This document shows, piece by piece, positions 31,760 to 43,277 of a stretch of 64,000 nt of DNA. The stretch lies in the NCBI GenBank assembly GCA_018398585.1, contig JAGTTD010000010.1:24747739-24811738 (forward strand), in the 5' to 3' direction. Source of the stretch: Simmondsia chinensis (taxonomy: Eukaryota > Streptophyta > Magnoliopsida > Caryophyllales > Simmondsiaceae). The notes below the pieces were generated by a model. The model saw only the letters and a program-made list of their open reading frames with translations. It was not told the origin of the DNA and ran no database searches. A program made the translations under genes and the position numbers. Every line of letters starts with the position of its first letter. Position 1 is the first letter of the stretch.

Positions 31760-32357
31760 ATTGTGATGTATCCAACCTGGTTTTAACAGGTTCAATGTGA
31801 AAAGTCATGGTTTTATTCTAGAAATGCACTGAGTTTTTGTTGTCCCTCCCTATGGTGTGATAGTGGGGAAACGGGTCCATAGCCATATGTTTGGTAGTGT
31901 AAGCAAGGCTTGCACTTGATGGGCACTGTTTGTATGTTACCAAGGGGTGAGGTTGAGCTTTAGCTCTTAATGGACCCATATCCATATGTTTAGTGGTGTG
32001 CGGTAACACACACTTGATGGGATCCACCTATGTAGATGTGGGAGTATGGCCGCTCCTTATGAAGGATTAAGACTTGCCTTCTAAAGCGCCTATGAATATC
32101 CAGGACGAGTGCATGGCCGATAAAATGCGCCAAATCGCAGGAGGTGCCGAGATTTGGAGTTTGGTAAGTGTCAAAGTGGAAGATCATGCAACCCCTTGTG
32201 AGGTTCAAGATGAAAGTCACCTTGCAAGATGCTGGTCCTAAACTTGGGTTACACTAGGTGACGATTCAAGTCGCAAGACCTCGGCACTGAAAAACTTAAC
32301 TCCCTTTGCCCAATCTATCTTTCTTTTCTTTCAATTCTTGTATCCTTTGTGGGGAAT
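31760..32357 (+). other. copia 1 region between pol and 3' LTR
   Basis: No gene. The stretch is closely related to 43090-43905 of copia 2, which shows the two elements belong to sister families. It contains two imperfect repeats around ggacccata-ccatatgttt-gtggtgt (about 31875-31905 and 31970-32000) and ends in tttgtggggaat, the likely polypurine tract. The antisense open frames here are incidental. Confidence 0.65.
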
Positions 32358-33420
32358 TGTTGGAAAAATGATACAAGAAAAAATAGGAAAAAAAACTAAG
32401 TGAAGTAGCAAAGGAAAAATATCAATACCACATCCCACATAGATAAAATATGGGAGGTTTTTTGGGTTTGTATATGATTATATAAAAGTTACCCTTTACA
32501 TTAATTTATGGATGAGAGTATGGACACCATACGCGCGCGCGCGGCGCCCGCCCGCCGTGCCGTGCTCGGGTGAGGGTGTGGGTTATCTTTTTACTAACGT
32601 GTGTATTTATTTTTCGGATAAAAATCAGATCGTTATCGTAACCATAACAGTGAAATATCTCCTGATGTTGATGCTTAATAATCGGCCACTAATGACTACC
32701 ACTAATAGCCGTTTCTAAGAAAATTGTTGCTTAATTTTCGGCCAAGAAAACATCCAATAATAGCCATTTTCTCTCCGAATTTTTCTGAGTTTAGGTACTG
32801 TGGGTTAATACTGGTTTGAATTAGTATAAATAGGTGCTTAAGTTACCCAACATCTCCCAAAAAAAAACAAAAGCTCATAGCTTTCTTATATAGCTTGATT
32901 ACTCTTCCTTCTCCGATTCAAAATAAAATTATTTGGGCAAAGTTCTTCGGGTCTCCTACCCGGCTACTAGCGAGTGCAGGTTATTAGCCGGACAGTGTTA
33001 ATCCTGGAGGGCGACCGCCAATACAATTGTTTTGCACCAGAGCAGAGGCGAAATCATCTTTTAGGGTAGTGGTACTTCCCACGACACGGTGACTTCGGTA
33101 TTATATTCAATCTCTTAATTTTCGTAATTTTGATTGCTGTGTTTAGATATATTGCTAGTTTCTTTCTGAAAAATTTTGCTATAATTGCTGCGTAATTTTA
33201 CAGCAGTTATTGCGTACTTTAATGGTAAATTTACTGCATAATTTCACAGTATTTAACTGCAAAAATTTACTGTATTTTTCTGCGTATTTCGACTGTATTT
33301 TTCTACGTATTCTGACCGTATTTTTCCTGGGTATTCTTCTGCGTATTTTCACTGTAGTATTTTTCAGTTATTTTTTCTGTATTTTACCGCGTTTATCGGG
33401 TACTGTTTAGTTTTCCAACA
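32358..33420 (+). repeat. 3' LTR of copia 1
   Basis: 1,063 bp, colinear with 26597-27680. The TATA box tataaatag is at 32825-32833. The GC patch differs between the LTRs (an alternating cg run at 32532-32542 here). It ends ttttccaaca just before the TSD. Confidence 0.88.
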
Positions 33421-35062
33421 ATAAGCATATTCTGGACTTCATGGAATTAGGTTCAAGACCCAAAACCACAGCAAAATCACGCACTTACATAATGCCAAAT
33501 TCTTATCTCCCCGAGCAAATAGTAGCAAATCATCTGAAAAAGTCAAACGAGTGATGTGAAGCTTTTTACATTTTGGATGAAATTTAAATTCCTTGCATTG
33601 CCTCAAACCTCTTAGAGACCTCAATAGGTATTCCATACACAAAAAAAAAAACATAGGGAGACAAAGGATCCCCTACCTTAGACCCCGTTTTCCTTTAAAG
33701 AGGCCCACTAGGCCCCCACATTCAATTGGAGGGAGAAAGAAGAAGTAGAGATGCATTCTTGAATCCACTGAGGAAATCCAAAGCCTTCAAGTAATTCAAA
33801 AAGAAAATCCCACAGCACAGAATCATAGGCCTTATGAATACCTATTTTCATGAAGCACCTAGGGGGGATCCTCTTCCAATTACGATGCTCAATAATTTCA
33901 TTGCCAAGCAAAATTTATCGAAAATTCGTCTACCTTTGAGAAAAGCTACTTGGGCATGAGATGTGAGTTTACCCAACACTTTCTCCAATATGGTAGAAAT
34001 TATCTTCATTATCACCTTATACACCACATTACAACACGCTATCGGCCTGAAGTCTCCTACCTGCTCGGGACTATCGACTTTGGGAATCAAAGTAAGGACA
34101 GTAGCATTGAACGATTTCAACATCTTCTCGGATTTAAAGAAATCGATAACAGCTCTACACATATTGGTACCCACAATTTGCCAACACGATTTGACGAAAG
34201 CAGCTGAATACCCATCTGGACCTGTAGCTTTTGAATTCGGAATAGACCAAACTGCATTACGAATCTCATAAATCAACACTGAGGCAAGAAGCGAGGCACT
34301 GTCACTGGAATCAACCATTTCCATTGCCTTCATGATTGAATGGTCTATGCTCTGCATACAGGAAGGGGTGTCCCCTAATAGACCTTCATAAAATTTCAGA
34401 AATTGTTTAGAAACAAGAGCTGATTCAGTGAGAAGTTGACCATCTGAGTCTTCTATTGAACAAATTGTATTCCTCTTACCCCTTTTTTTAATCCATGCAT
34501 GAAAATATTGTGAAGGACAGTCCATGGAATTTGAAAACCCCATTTTAGCTCTTTGTGATAAAAACTTCCTTTCACCTTCAATCAAATACAATAATCTATC
34601 CCTTTTGCTTGCGAATAGTTGCTCAGCCTGGACATTAGTAGTACCATCCGCTAACATATCTTGAATGGCAACCAACTCCGATCGAGCTTTTTCAGCCTGA
34701 GCCGAAATCCCACCCAGAAACAATTTCTGAAATTTCTACAGAGATGCTTTGACTGCTTGAAGGCGCTTTCGTAGACAAAGCAATGGAGAGCTTCGACAAT
34801 TACTCTTCCAAGGCTCTTCAACAACCGAAGTGAAACCCGACATGGATGGCAACCGATTCCAAACTGAAAATAACCATGGGAAGGACGACCACCAGCACTC
34901 AATCTCATTATTAAAGGAGAATCGTTGGAAATGCCCGGACTAGGAATCAACACTGTATACTCAATACGATCACTCCACACTTGGCTAAGGAGAACTCGGT
35001 CAATCTTAGACCATATCCTACTATCCCCATTTTGTTGATTACACCAGGTGAATCAAGGACCC
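33421..35062 (-). pseudogene. L1 ORF2, end of endonuclease and reverse transcriptase
   Basis: Read from the right: TWCNQQNGDSRIWSKIDRVL closes the endonuclease domain. An alpha-helical spacer leads to the reverse transcriptase: SKATGPDGYSAAFVKSCWQ, VLTLIPKVDSPEQVGDFRPI, CCNVVYKVI, HAQVAFLKGRRI, GIHKAYDSVLWDFL and finally FSDDLLLFARGD, the form of the FADD active-site box with A changed to S. The main open frame is 34723-33848. Frameshifts near 33850 and 33700 interrupt the palm. Plant L1 proteins of the non-LTR RVT_1 type show the same order. Confidence 0.88.
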
Positions 35063-35070
35063 TCAAATCC

Positions 35071-36233
35071 AGGGCCTATTTGGGATTACTATAAAAAATT
35101 TAATTTTTTTAGAAGTACTTTTTGTAAAAGTACTTTTGCAAAAAATATTACTTTAAATAAGCAATTTATGTTTAACCAACCAGTAAAGAAGTGCTTATGT
35201 TATTATTGTAAGTGTTTGACCAATGTTAAAAAAAGTGCTTTTTTTTTCTATAAAATTACCTAAAAGGACACAAACAAAAGTCTTCAATAGTTGAAAAAAA
35301 TATTTATGAACCATTCTAAATATTTAACATATTTTTTAAATATTTAACATATTTTTTGTAATTTAAAATAATTTTTAAATATATAAATATTTCTTAAATA
35401 TTCAAAATATTTTTTAATATTTATAAAATATTGGATAAATTACAGAAAATCCCCTGTCTTTTGTTTCAAAAACAGAAAACCCCCCTCATAAATAAAAGCA
35501 CTCACAAAACCCCCTCACTTTTAAAAATTTTATCACTTAACCCCCATGTAACTTATTTTTGACCATTTTGCCCCTAATGTTTAATTTTGTTTTCAGAAAA
35601 AGGTTTTATATTATTAGAAAAAAATTAAATATTTTATGTTTCTAGCAAAAAAAATTAAGAAAATTTTTTATATTTATAAGAATATAATTATTTTAAAATT
35701 TTTAGGAAAAAATATTATGAGATAGAATATAACTTTTTTTGGTTGAGGGGCAAAATGGTCAAAAAAATTTATTTGGGGGCAAAGCGAAAAATTTTCAAAA
35801 GTTAGGGGGTTTAGTGAGTGATTTTATCTGTGAGGGGGGTTTTCTATTTTTGAAATAAAAGTCAAGGGGGTTTTATGTAATTTACACTAAAATATTTTCC
35901 AATATTTTAAAAATATTTAATTTTTTAAGAAGATTAAAATATTTTCAAATATTTAAAATGTTTCTTGAATATCATAAATATATTATTAGTTGTTTAAATA
36001 TTTTTTTATATTTAATATATTTTTTAAAATATATAAACTATTTATGAAATATATAAATTATTTTTCAAATATATTAATAAATTTCAGGGTACTTAAAATA
36101 AACTTTCTCAATTGTTTAGATTTTGCTTCTGGTTCTGCTTAAAAAGAGAATCACCAAATTTCTACTTTTGCTTAAAAGCAAAAAAATAGCTTCTGCTTTT
36201 AAGAAAAAGCTTTTTTATAGTTGCCAGACACCA
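35071..36233. mobile_element. hAT-type MITE, with a second MITE inside
   Basis: Ends are imperfect inverted repeats: agggcctatttgggattact followed by ataaaaaa, and, reverse complement of the right end, tggtgtctggcaactataaa. The flanking 8-bp repeats are tcaaatcc (35063-35070) and tcaaatct (36234-36241), one mismatch, as expected for hAT. The inside is AT-rich with many repeats of aaatattt and has no transposase. The L1 text continues on both sides. Confidence 0.65.
35433..35887. mobile_element. Mutator-type foldback MITE
   Basis: The perfect 9-bp TSD taaaatatt lies at 35424-35432 and 35888-35896. The arms are long inverted repeats of roughly 140 bp with runs of c on the left and g on the right (acagaaaatcccc, cagaaaacccccct, cactcacaaaacccc, gaccattttgcccct, and their complements). 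The 455-bp RNA or single strand would fold into one long hairpin. It has no coding capacity. It is inserted in the hAT-type MITE. Confidence 0.82.
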
Positions 36234-36241
36234 TCAAATCT

Positions 36242-36675
36242 CATAAAAGTAATTTTTCAGGAAAAAGAGTACTTTTTGCCCTGAAGTAAGCAATCCTTAA
36301 CATGATCTCAGCCACCTCCAGTTGGAGATTTAAAACATAATCAGCAAAATCCTGACATTCTGCATCAGTAATCGGAGTGCCACCCCTACAATCATTAGAA
36401 GACAAGACATCATTGAAATCTCCCATGATAGCCCAAGGACCACTAACTCGATTTCCTTTCTTAACCAAGTTTTGCCACAAGATCGGCCTCTCCACGATAT
36501 GATTAGTCCCTTAGCAGAAGGAACAATGGAGCCAACCTAAATCTTGAGCTTCATGCATCAATACATTCACATGGATAACTTGCTTGGAGGACTCAAAAGA
36601 TTTAACTGTTACAAAATTAGGGTCCCAGAAGACCCAAATCCAACCTCTACCTTCATTTGCATAATTGGCTTGGAT
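36242..36675 (-). pseudogene. L1 ORF2, endonuclease middle part
   Basis: Two overlapping minus-strand frames carry NYANEGRGWIWVFWDPNFVT and SFESSKQVIHVNVLMHEAQD, then GPWAIMGDFNDVLSSNDCRG, the metal-binding GDFN motif of L1 apurinic-type endonucleases, and ECQDFADYVLNLQL. A frame change lies between about 36510 and 36495. A short T/A-rich stretch near 36260 adds bases not typical of the family. The piece is bounded by the hAT-type MITE on the left and copia 2 on the right. Confidence 0.86.
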
Positions 36676-36680
36676 GGACT

Positions 36681-37380
36681 TGTTGGAAAAATGGTACAAG
36701 CAAATCTTAAGTATAATGGGAAAATAATTTTTCAAGACCCATTACTAACCGTTTAGGGTCATTAAAATTGTTACTGTTGGGATTAATAATATGATTGTTG
36801 GGGATTTATTATGTCCATTATTTTGTAGTTGCAATTTATTACGTCCGTTATTTGACCGTTGTAATTCATTATGTCTATTAATGTATCGTTTTCTAAACCC
36901 TTGCAATGGTATAAATACTATGCTTTACCCCCCTAAAAATCGATCAGAAAGAAAAACATACTAATCCCCATCTCCTTCTCTCCTCATTCTCCATCTCTTT
37001 CCTCTCAAAATTTGGGCGAAGTTCTTAGGCACTCCTACCCGACGATTAACGAATGCACATTAAGAGTCAAATGGGGTTAATCCTAGAGGACGCCCGCCGG
37101 TTATACTATATACACCGAACCAACGGCGAAATCATCTTTTAGAATAGTGACATTTACCACGGCGCGATATCCTCGTCTTGTAAGATCGTTCTAATTGCTC
37201 TCCCTTTCGTTGCTGTGTTGGAATATATGCTAATTTTCTAACACTTTTATCCTGTGAAGTTTTATGCATTGATTTAGGGTTTTTGGTGGCGTTTATTTCA
37301 TTTTTGTGTCCCTTTCTTGGCTCAATGAAAACAAGAAATAAACTGCTAGAAATGCTATTTTATGATGTAATTTTCTAACA
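36681..37380 (+). repeat. 5' LTR of copia 2
   Basis: 700 bp with TATA box tataaatac at 36910-36918. Two or three short repeats of the taattcattatgtccattatt type lie at 36805-36880. The block aagttctt-ggcactcctacccg, gttaatcctaga-gacg, cgaaatcatcttttag is shared with copia 1. The related LTR at 43906-44626 keeps the G form of the motif (cgaaatcgtcttttag, 44373-44388). Confidence 0.87.
37127..37142 (+). promoter_or_regulatory. LTR motif complementary to post-LTR site of copia 2
   Basis: The bases cgaaatcatcttttag lie about 209 bases after the TATA box, as in copia 1. The post-LTR site tttaaaagacgatttttgg (37382-37400) can pair with it apart from one A-C mismatch; the version in the 3' LTR (44373-44388) removes that mismatch. 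No tRNA-Met-like primer site is present. Confidence 0.52.
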
Positions 37381-37659
37381 ATTTAAAAGACGATTTTTGG
37401 AATGACTAAGTGCTAGATATGAAAAAGGATATGTGATGCTCTATACATACATAATTTGCTTCTAAAACCGAAAATATATCTGTTCAATAGATCTGCAAAA
37501 GACATTCAGGTTTTTTTATAATTTTCTTTAGGTTTTTAATACATCCAAATAAGATCTTCATGGAATATAGACAAAATGCTATTAAAGTTTGATACAATTT
37601 CATCACAATAACAAATGATTTACATGTTTATTTAAAAGAAAAAAGCTTCAATTGTCACC

Positions 37660-38165
37660 TCCAAAGTTACGGATAGTGTTGTTTAAGAACGCGGTCTTTG
37701 GGGATGGTGCCGATGGCTGTCATTCCGTTTCTTCACCGGTCAACGCAGATCTGGGTTTGGCCGATGCTAGTGCACACGGCTAAGGTCCAGAACCAATTTC
37801 TGCTTCGCTAAGCTTTTAATGCTAGGGGGCGGAATGAAACTCACCTTGGTGGTGAACCGAGGCGAGAGCATCGGCCGTGATTGACAGTGGTGGTGCTTTG
37901 CTCTAGGGCTGCCGCACGACATGGGTATTGACTGGTGGTTCGCGGAGACATATCAAGCCGGTACTAGACCTTGGTAGCTGTCGGACTCTGCTCAGCGCAC
38001 CGATGGTGGTGATGGTTCGCCACCGAGGATGGCGGCGCGTCTGGCTGAGGACTAGGGAGAGAGAAGCTTGATACGGAAGGAAGAAACCCTAGAACTAGTC
38101 ATGAATTATAATACCAAATTGGGCCTTTATGATAGTTAAAAATTCTTGTTTTCAGGCCCATTTAC
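37660..38165 (-). other. GC-rich piece resembling a host promoter and first exon
   Basis: The composition changes abruptly from AT-rich to balanced. Read on the minus strand there are two tgggcc/aggccc-type site II words (38155-38161 and 38120-38126), a telo-box (aaaccctag on the plus strand, 38084-38092), a pyrimidine-rich leader, and ATG-initiated text (MSPRTTSQYPCRAAALEQ, from about 37950). The word ccaag/gtgagt at about 37846 fits a 5' splice donor. Site II plus telo-box promoters are typical of plant genes for ribosomal and mitochondrial proteins. I do not recognise the product. It lies between the LTRs of copia 2, so it is either a captured host fragment or a separate insertion. No TSD was found. 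Confidence 0.4.
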
Positions 38166-38390
38166 GTATTGACTTATTTGACTTTATAGATAATGAATTT
38201 ACTTTTTGTTTAAATGTAAATAACAAGTATATGTGGGGTTTAAAATTAAAAGTAAGACTCATAAAAACTAAAAGGGATAAATAATAAATAAAGGAAAATA
38301 AAACCTATTGGTAATAAAATAGTTTAGACTTATGCTTTGAAGTAGATGGTAAAAATATTGTCTTAATTAAGCAAGCATATATTTAACGTT

Positions 38391-39896
38391 CTCTGAAGTT
38401 GTGGGAACGGGTCATAGAGAGGAGGTTAAGGCATCTGACTGAGGTGTCCAAGAACCAGTTCAGATTTATGCCCGAGAGATCAGCAATAGAAGCCATCCAC
38501 ATCATAAGGCGGACGATAGAGCAATATAGGGAGAGACAAAAGGACCTTCATATGGTTTTCATTGATTTAGAGAAGGCATATGATAGAGTACCAAGGGAGG
38601 TCCTTTGGAGAGTTTTGGACAGGAAAGGCATCCCCATACCTTACATTCAAGCCATCAAAGACATGTATGAAGAGGCACAGACTATGGTGCGTACAGTGGA
38701 TGGGGAGTCAGACGCTTTCCCGATAACAGTAGGGGTTCACCAAGGGCCTACCTTGAGCCCCTATCTGTTCATTTTGGTTATGGACGAGCTCACTAGGCAT
38801 ATCCAGGGATGTGTATCTTGGTGCATGCTTTTTGCATATGACATAGTACTGGTGGGGGAGTCGCGGGAAGAGATAAATGAGAAAATGGAACTGTGGAGAG
38901 TTGTTCTAGAGTCGAAGGGCTTGCGACTAAGCAGAGCCAAGACGGAGCACATGGAACTCAAGTTCAATCCCTCTACCACGCCTAGCCGGGAAGAAGTCAG
39001 GATTGGACACGAGGCCATTCCGAAGAAGGAGAGATTCAAGTACTTTGGGTCCACGATACAGCACAACGGCGAAGTGGACGAGGTTGTCAGCTACAGGATC
39101 AAAGCGGGATGGCACAAGTGGAGGATGGCCTCCGCGATACTTTGTGATAGGAAATTCCCCTTGAAGCTAAAGGGAAGATACTATAAGACAGTGGTGCGGC
39201 CAGCCATGGCGTATGGGGCCGAGTGCAGGGCGATGAAACAACAGCATACACAGAAGATGAAGGTGGCGGAGATGCGAATGTTGAGGTGGATGTGCGGACA
39301 CACAAGGAAAGATAGGATCAGAAACGACATCATAAGAGGCAAATTGGGCGTAGCACCCATTGAAGATAAATTAAGGGAGCAACGTCTGAGGTGATTCGGA
39401 CACTTCAAAAGGAGACCGGACGATGCTCCAGTCAGAAGATATGAACAGCCTATTACTACATTTGACAGAAGAGGCAGAGGCAGACCAAGGAAGAGATGGC
39501 TTGAGACGATCCGACAAGACATCACCCACCTAAGCCTTTGGGAGGAAATGGCCTTAGATGGGGCCCAATGGAGGGCTAGCATAGGGGTATTAGATGATCC
39601 GGTTAGAGTAGGGTAGTCTTTGTCTCTATCTTTTCTATTCCTATCTCATTCTCATCCTCGTTATCTTTCTTTATCTCTTCTACTTTTTTTTTTTTTTTTT
39701 TGCCATACTTATGCATTTTGATGTTTCTCCTATGCCAGGTCTTTGGCTGAGGGATGCAGACCATCTTTTTAGGCTGGGGCTCCTCGAAAATGGCCTCCCT
39801 TCAGGGGGAAGGCTGCGTACATCTACCCTCCCCAGACACTGTTTTTGGCGGGAGCCCTTGAAGGCATTGGGTTTGTTGTTTTTGTTGTTGTTGTTG
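38391..39896 (+). mobile_element. RTE LINE copy C, 5'-truncated
   Basis: It starts abruptly in the reverse transcriptase and ends with gtttgttgtttttgttgttg, the (TTG)n tail. The flanks share only tatattta (38378-38385 and 39897-39904) as a weak TSD candidate. Its sequence is very close to copy B. The 3' untranslated region keeps the gaaggctgcgtac, ccagacactg and gcgggagccctt blocks. It lies in copia 2, downstream of the gene-like piece. Confidence 0.87.
38392..39618 (+). pseudogene. RTE LINE reverse transcriptase, partial
   Basis: The frame opens at [20 protein letters not shown], followed by [34 protein letters not shown] and [16 protein letters not shown]. The active-site box reads [11 protein letters not shown], so the first catalytic aspartate of FADD is changed to tyrosine. 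The C-terminal region ([36 protein letters not shown]) is intact up to a TGG-to-TGA stop at 39392-39394, after which the frame continues to the natural stop at about 39616. The endonuclease domain and fingers are missing. It cannot be active. Confidence 0.88.
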
Positions 39897-39904
39897 TATA
39901 TTTA

Positions 39905-40689
39905 TTGTCTTTGATATTTATGCCTATGTGATATATTTGCTAGCATTTATTATGAATAGGACAATATTCTTAATTTTATGTGACGTGGAAAAATGTTGTA
40001 TTTGTTCAAGTCGCTTTCGCTATTGAGATGATATCTTGAAATGTTTAATTCATCACTAAGTGTAATGATAAAAGTATGACATAAATACTTGAGGTGGCAG
40101 TGTGTTTCATATTGAACAAGGTTAATATGCTGAAAGTTAAATGGCTGTAACATGAATGAAAAATCATTTTGAGGTACAAGTATATTTTATTAGTCACATT
40201 TGTTTTGTGGACTAGAGTCATATTCTCATGAATGTTTCCATAAGCTAGTGAAATGTGGGGTTAGGGATGTTATGCACAATAACTTATTATATTGTTTGAG
40301 AACCAATACAACCATGAATCCACTGTATTTGAAATCTGCTAGTTTGTGTAAACTTCAGCTCATATGTTACTCATATTCTGGATATTGGTGTCGGGACGGG
40401 CAGGCGGCAAAGATCACAGCGGACCTTCTACTTTTGTTGCCTGTCCGACACTGAAGTGGGTCGTGTGTTAACATTGATGTTTGGGCCCAAAAGCCGTGCA
40501 ATTGTGGGAAACGCCATTGAATCATGGTTATGTGTGTCATAACCAGTTTTGGTTAAACTAAAATAATATTGTTATCACTTGGGATGTTAAGTCATCAAAT
40601 ATTCTAAGTGGGAGGTAATACTTAGTGATGGTAATACTTTTACTCTTATATTGGTATGAAGAAGAACTTATACCTTAATGAAAAAAGGT
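39905..40689 (+). other. copia 2 internal region, no readable gene
   Basis: AT-rich sequence without a recognisable coding motif. It probably continues the decayed gag-pol of copia 2, but I find no motif to anchor it. Short open frames at 39711-39914 and 40200-40454 are not recognised. Confidence 0.4.
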
Positions 40690-43100
40690 TATGTTCCTAA
40701 TTTCCACTATCTAGAAATGTGGAGGTGTCTAGCCAAAATAGATTGCCAACCACTTTGGTTTTTATATTCATGTCACTTGTGCTTTCATGATAAAGGAAAA
40801 TCCTAATATTCTTAATGGTGCTATGAAAACACAAATGCACCTTTCTAGACAGAGTTTGTTGATAATGCGTCAAACTCGATTATGAGCAGTTGCAAGTAGA
40901 TGTCCTTTGGGGTTGACAGAAATCAAAATATTGCATTATGATATTAAGGGAGAAACTTGTGTGGAATAACCCAAAGGGTTTGAAGTTCTTGAATAGAATA
41001 CAAAGTTTATATATTTGAAACTCCCTATATGATGTTTATCAAACCCCTAAACAGTAGCGTTGAAATTTGATTGTCCTTAGTTAAATATGAATTTTTTATG
41101 GTAACATTTGAATGTGTGAATATTGTAGCACTTCTTGAGTCCATAATTGATGTGAAAGACCTATGTGAGGCAATTGTAATACTTAATGTGAAAATCACTA
41201 GAACGTTTGAAGGTTTAACTCATGCATTTCCCATGACTGTTTGAAGCAAGTTTGTATATTGTTCTTTGGTGCTTGAAGTAATGATAAACATGTTGTTTAT
41301 AGATTGTTTTCAAGTTGAATATGCTACTACATTTTTGGTTTGGGATGTATGTTGCTGCTACATGATGGTTAGCTGCTGTAAGATGCTGATATAACATGTT
41401 ATGGACTTTTACATGCTAGATTTTGTAGTACCAGAGTAATACTTGTTGTTTATGATGTGCAACTGTAGTGTGTTGTGTACATACTGTAGATTATGACATT
41501 TAGCTATTGAATGTTGCTGTCCATACTGATTTTTCAGACTATTTTGCTAAATTTTCAGTTTGTAGTTGGGATTGTGTTGTCTTTGGAGACTTCTATGCCT
41601 TTTGCATCATTGTTTCATGTCTTCTTTTCTAGTTTTTGGGAAAAGGGTAAGGTGCAGGTTATGTGAGAACCTTGGTTGATTATAAGCTTGGTATTTAGCT
41701 TGTGTCTAGATACCTATTTGGGTTATTGTCATATGTTGTATGCTCATGTTGGTCAATTGGATGACATACTATATGACTCTAGTGTTCACTTGATGAGGAG
41801 AAAAATGCGGCATCGCGTCATAAGCTAAGTATGCTAAGGTAATTGACAGCATTATGGTTTGATGAAAGACACAACACTCATCCTATTACTTCATATGTCA
41901 GTGGTAGACCTAATCTAGATACATTGATCCAAATGATGAATATTGAAGCGATCTAATTAAATTTTGATGTACTAGAGAGGTACTATGAATGGTGTTAATG
42001 TTGTAGTAGACTCTTCATTGTGTTGGGTGTCTGATATTAGTGAGATATATTCTACTAATGACAATATATTTAGACTTATTAGTGAGCTATATTTTGTGAC
42101 ACCCCTCCTGAAACTTGCATTGTTTAGTTGTCCTCAAAGACTGTGTTAGCAGGTCGAAAAATTGAATGGCTTGGGAATGTAGTTTGAGACATTCCATTGT
42201 GGGGTTATAAGAGCACCTGAGAGCCTTCGGGACATATTGTCTAATCATAATCTTTTCTGATTATTGTGTTCTGGTTAATGCCTGCTAGTTATAGCTAGCT
42301 TTTGAAAGCCTTGCGAAGGCTTGGGTTGCCTTAACTTGAATTGTAAAAGACACCTTATGAATTATGGTCTTCTGTACCTCTATCTGTTGATATCACCAAA
42401 AATTGATATAACATTGGCAATACGTGGACTACTCTTAATAGTGATAATGCATGTACCCTAAGTACGATGAAAATGGGTATATGGTCTTTTGTGACCTAAA
42501 CTTATGGTGATCAAATTGATTTGAGATGTTAATGCTTCACAATTATGATGATATGTTAAATGAAAAATTTGCGGTATATGTCTTTTGATCCAATTGTATA
42601 TATGATATACATACGATATGTGTACTATTTGAGTACTTCGGGTGGAGATATGATTTTATTGATACGATATTTGCTCCACTATTGTGTTATACTGACTCTT
42701 GTTGAAGTTGGCAGGTGATGGAGCTAGCTGTTTAACAGCTCGTTGCAGGTACCTCAATGTAGGGATAAGAGCAACTTGTTATTAATGTTGGCAGCAGGCA
42801 ACTCTCAAGTACCGCTTTGTTCCATTGCAATGTTGAAATGCCATTTGTGATGGTTGAGCTTGATGCTTTAACCTAACCCATAGTCCGTAACTGATAATGT
42901 GGACACTGCACACTTGATGGGTTTGGCAAGAGGAGACCTATTCGTCTCAGGCATAAGATCATAAATGATCTACTCGAAAGAAAGTGATATAACTAAATTG
43001 TGTAAGGTCGGAAAAGAATCCTGTGGATCTACGGATAAAGATGCTATGTCGTAAAAAAATTGTGGAAACATCGAGGGGGATGGGACTAAAGTCTATACAT
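40690..43100 (+). pseudogene. copia 2 pol, heavily decayed
   Basis: No long frame survives, but patches line up in order with copia 1. Near 40715 aatgtggaggtgtctagccaa matches the integrase tail (YLK, then RCLAK). At 40960-41070 text matches the RT loop (QPEGF, then [15 protein letters not shown]). At 41760-41850 it matches YDPSVHLM and TEYAKIIGS. At 42015-42080 it matches ANWVSD and ISGY of RNase H. At 42915-43095 it matches [17 protein letters not shown] through to the pol stop. The strong decay contrasts with the still recognisable LTRs, so this copy is older than copia 1 or was assembled from an old body. Confidence 0.65.
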
Positions 43101-43277
43101 GAATAAACTGTGTATCCAACCTGATCTTAATAGGTTCAATGTGAAAAGTCATAGTTCATTCAAGGAATGCACTGTATTTTATGTTGTCCTTCCCAGTGGT
43201 GTGACAGTGCGGAGACGGGTCCATAGCCATATGTTTGGTGGTGTAAGCGAGGCTTGTACTTGATGGACACTGTCTGT

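Larger units (their letters stand above)
26597..33420 (+). mobile_element. copia 1, full-length element with LTRs
   Basis: LTRs at 26597-27680 and 32358-33420 begin tgttggaaaaatgatacaag and end gtttagttttccaaca. The TSD is imperfect (taaag at 26592-26596, ataag at 33421-33425). Gag-pol occupies 27835-31759, and a purine-rich tttgtggggaat precedes the 3' LTR. The sequence after the 5' LTR is not the usual initiator-methionine primer site (see separate entry). It is the best preserved retrotransposon here, yet its polyprotein has frameshifts and stops. It is inserted in the L1 LINE. Confidence 0.9.
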
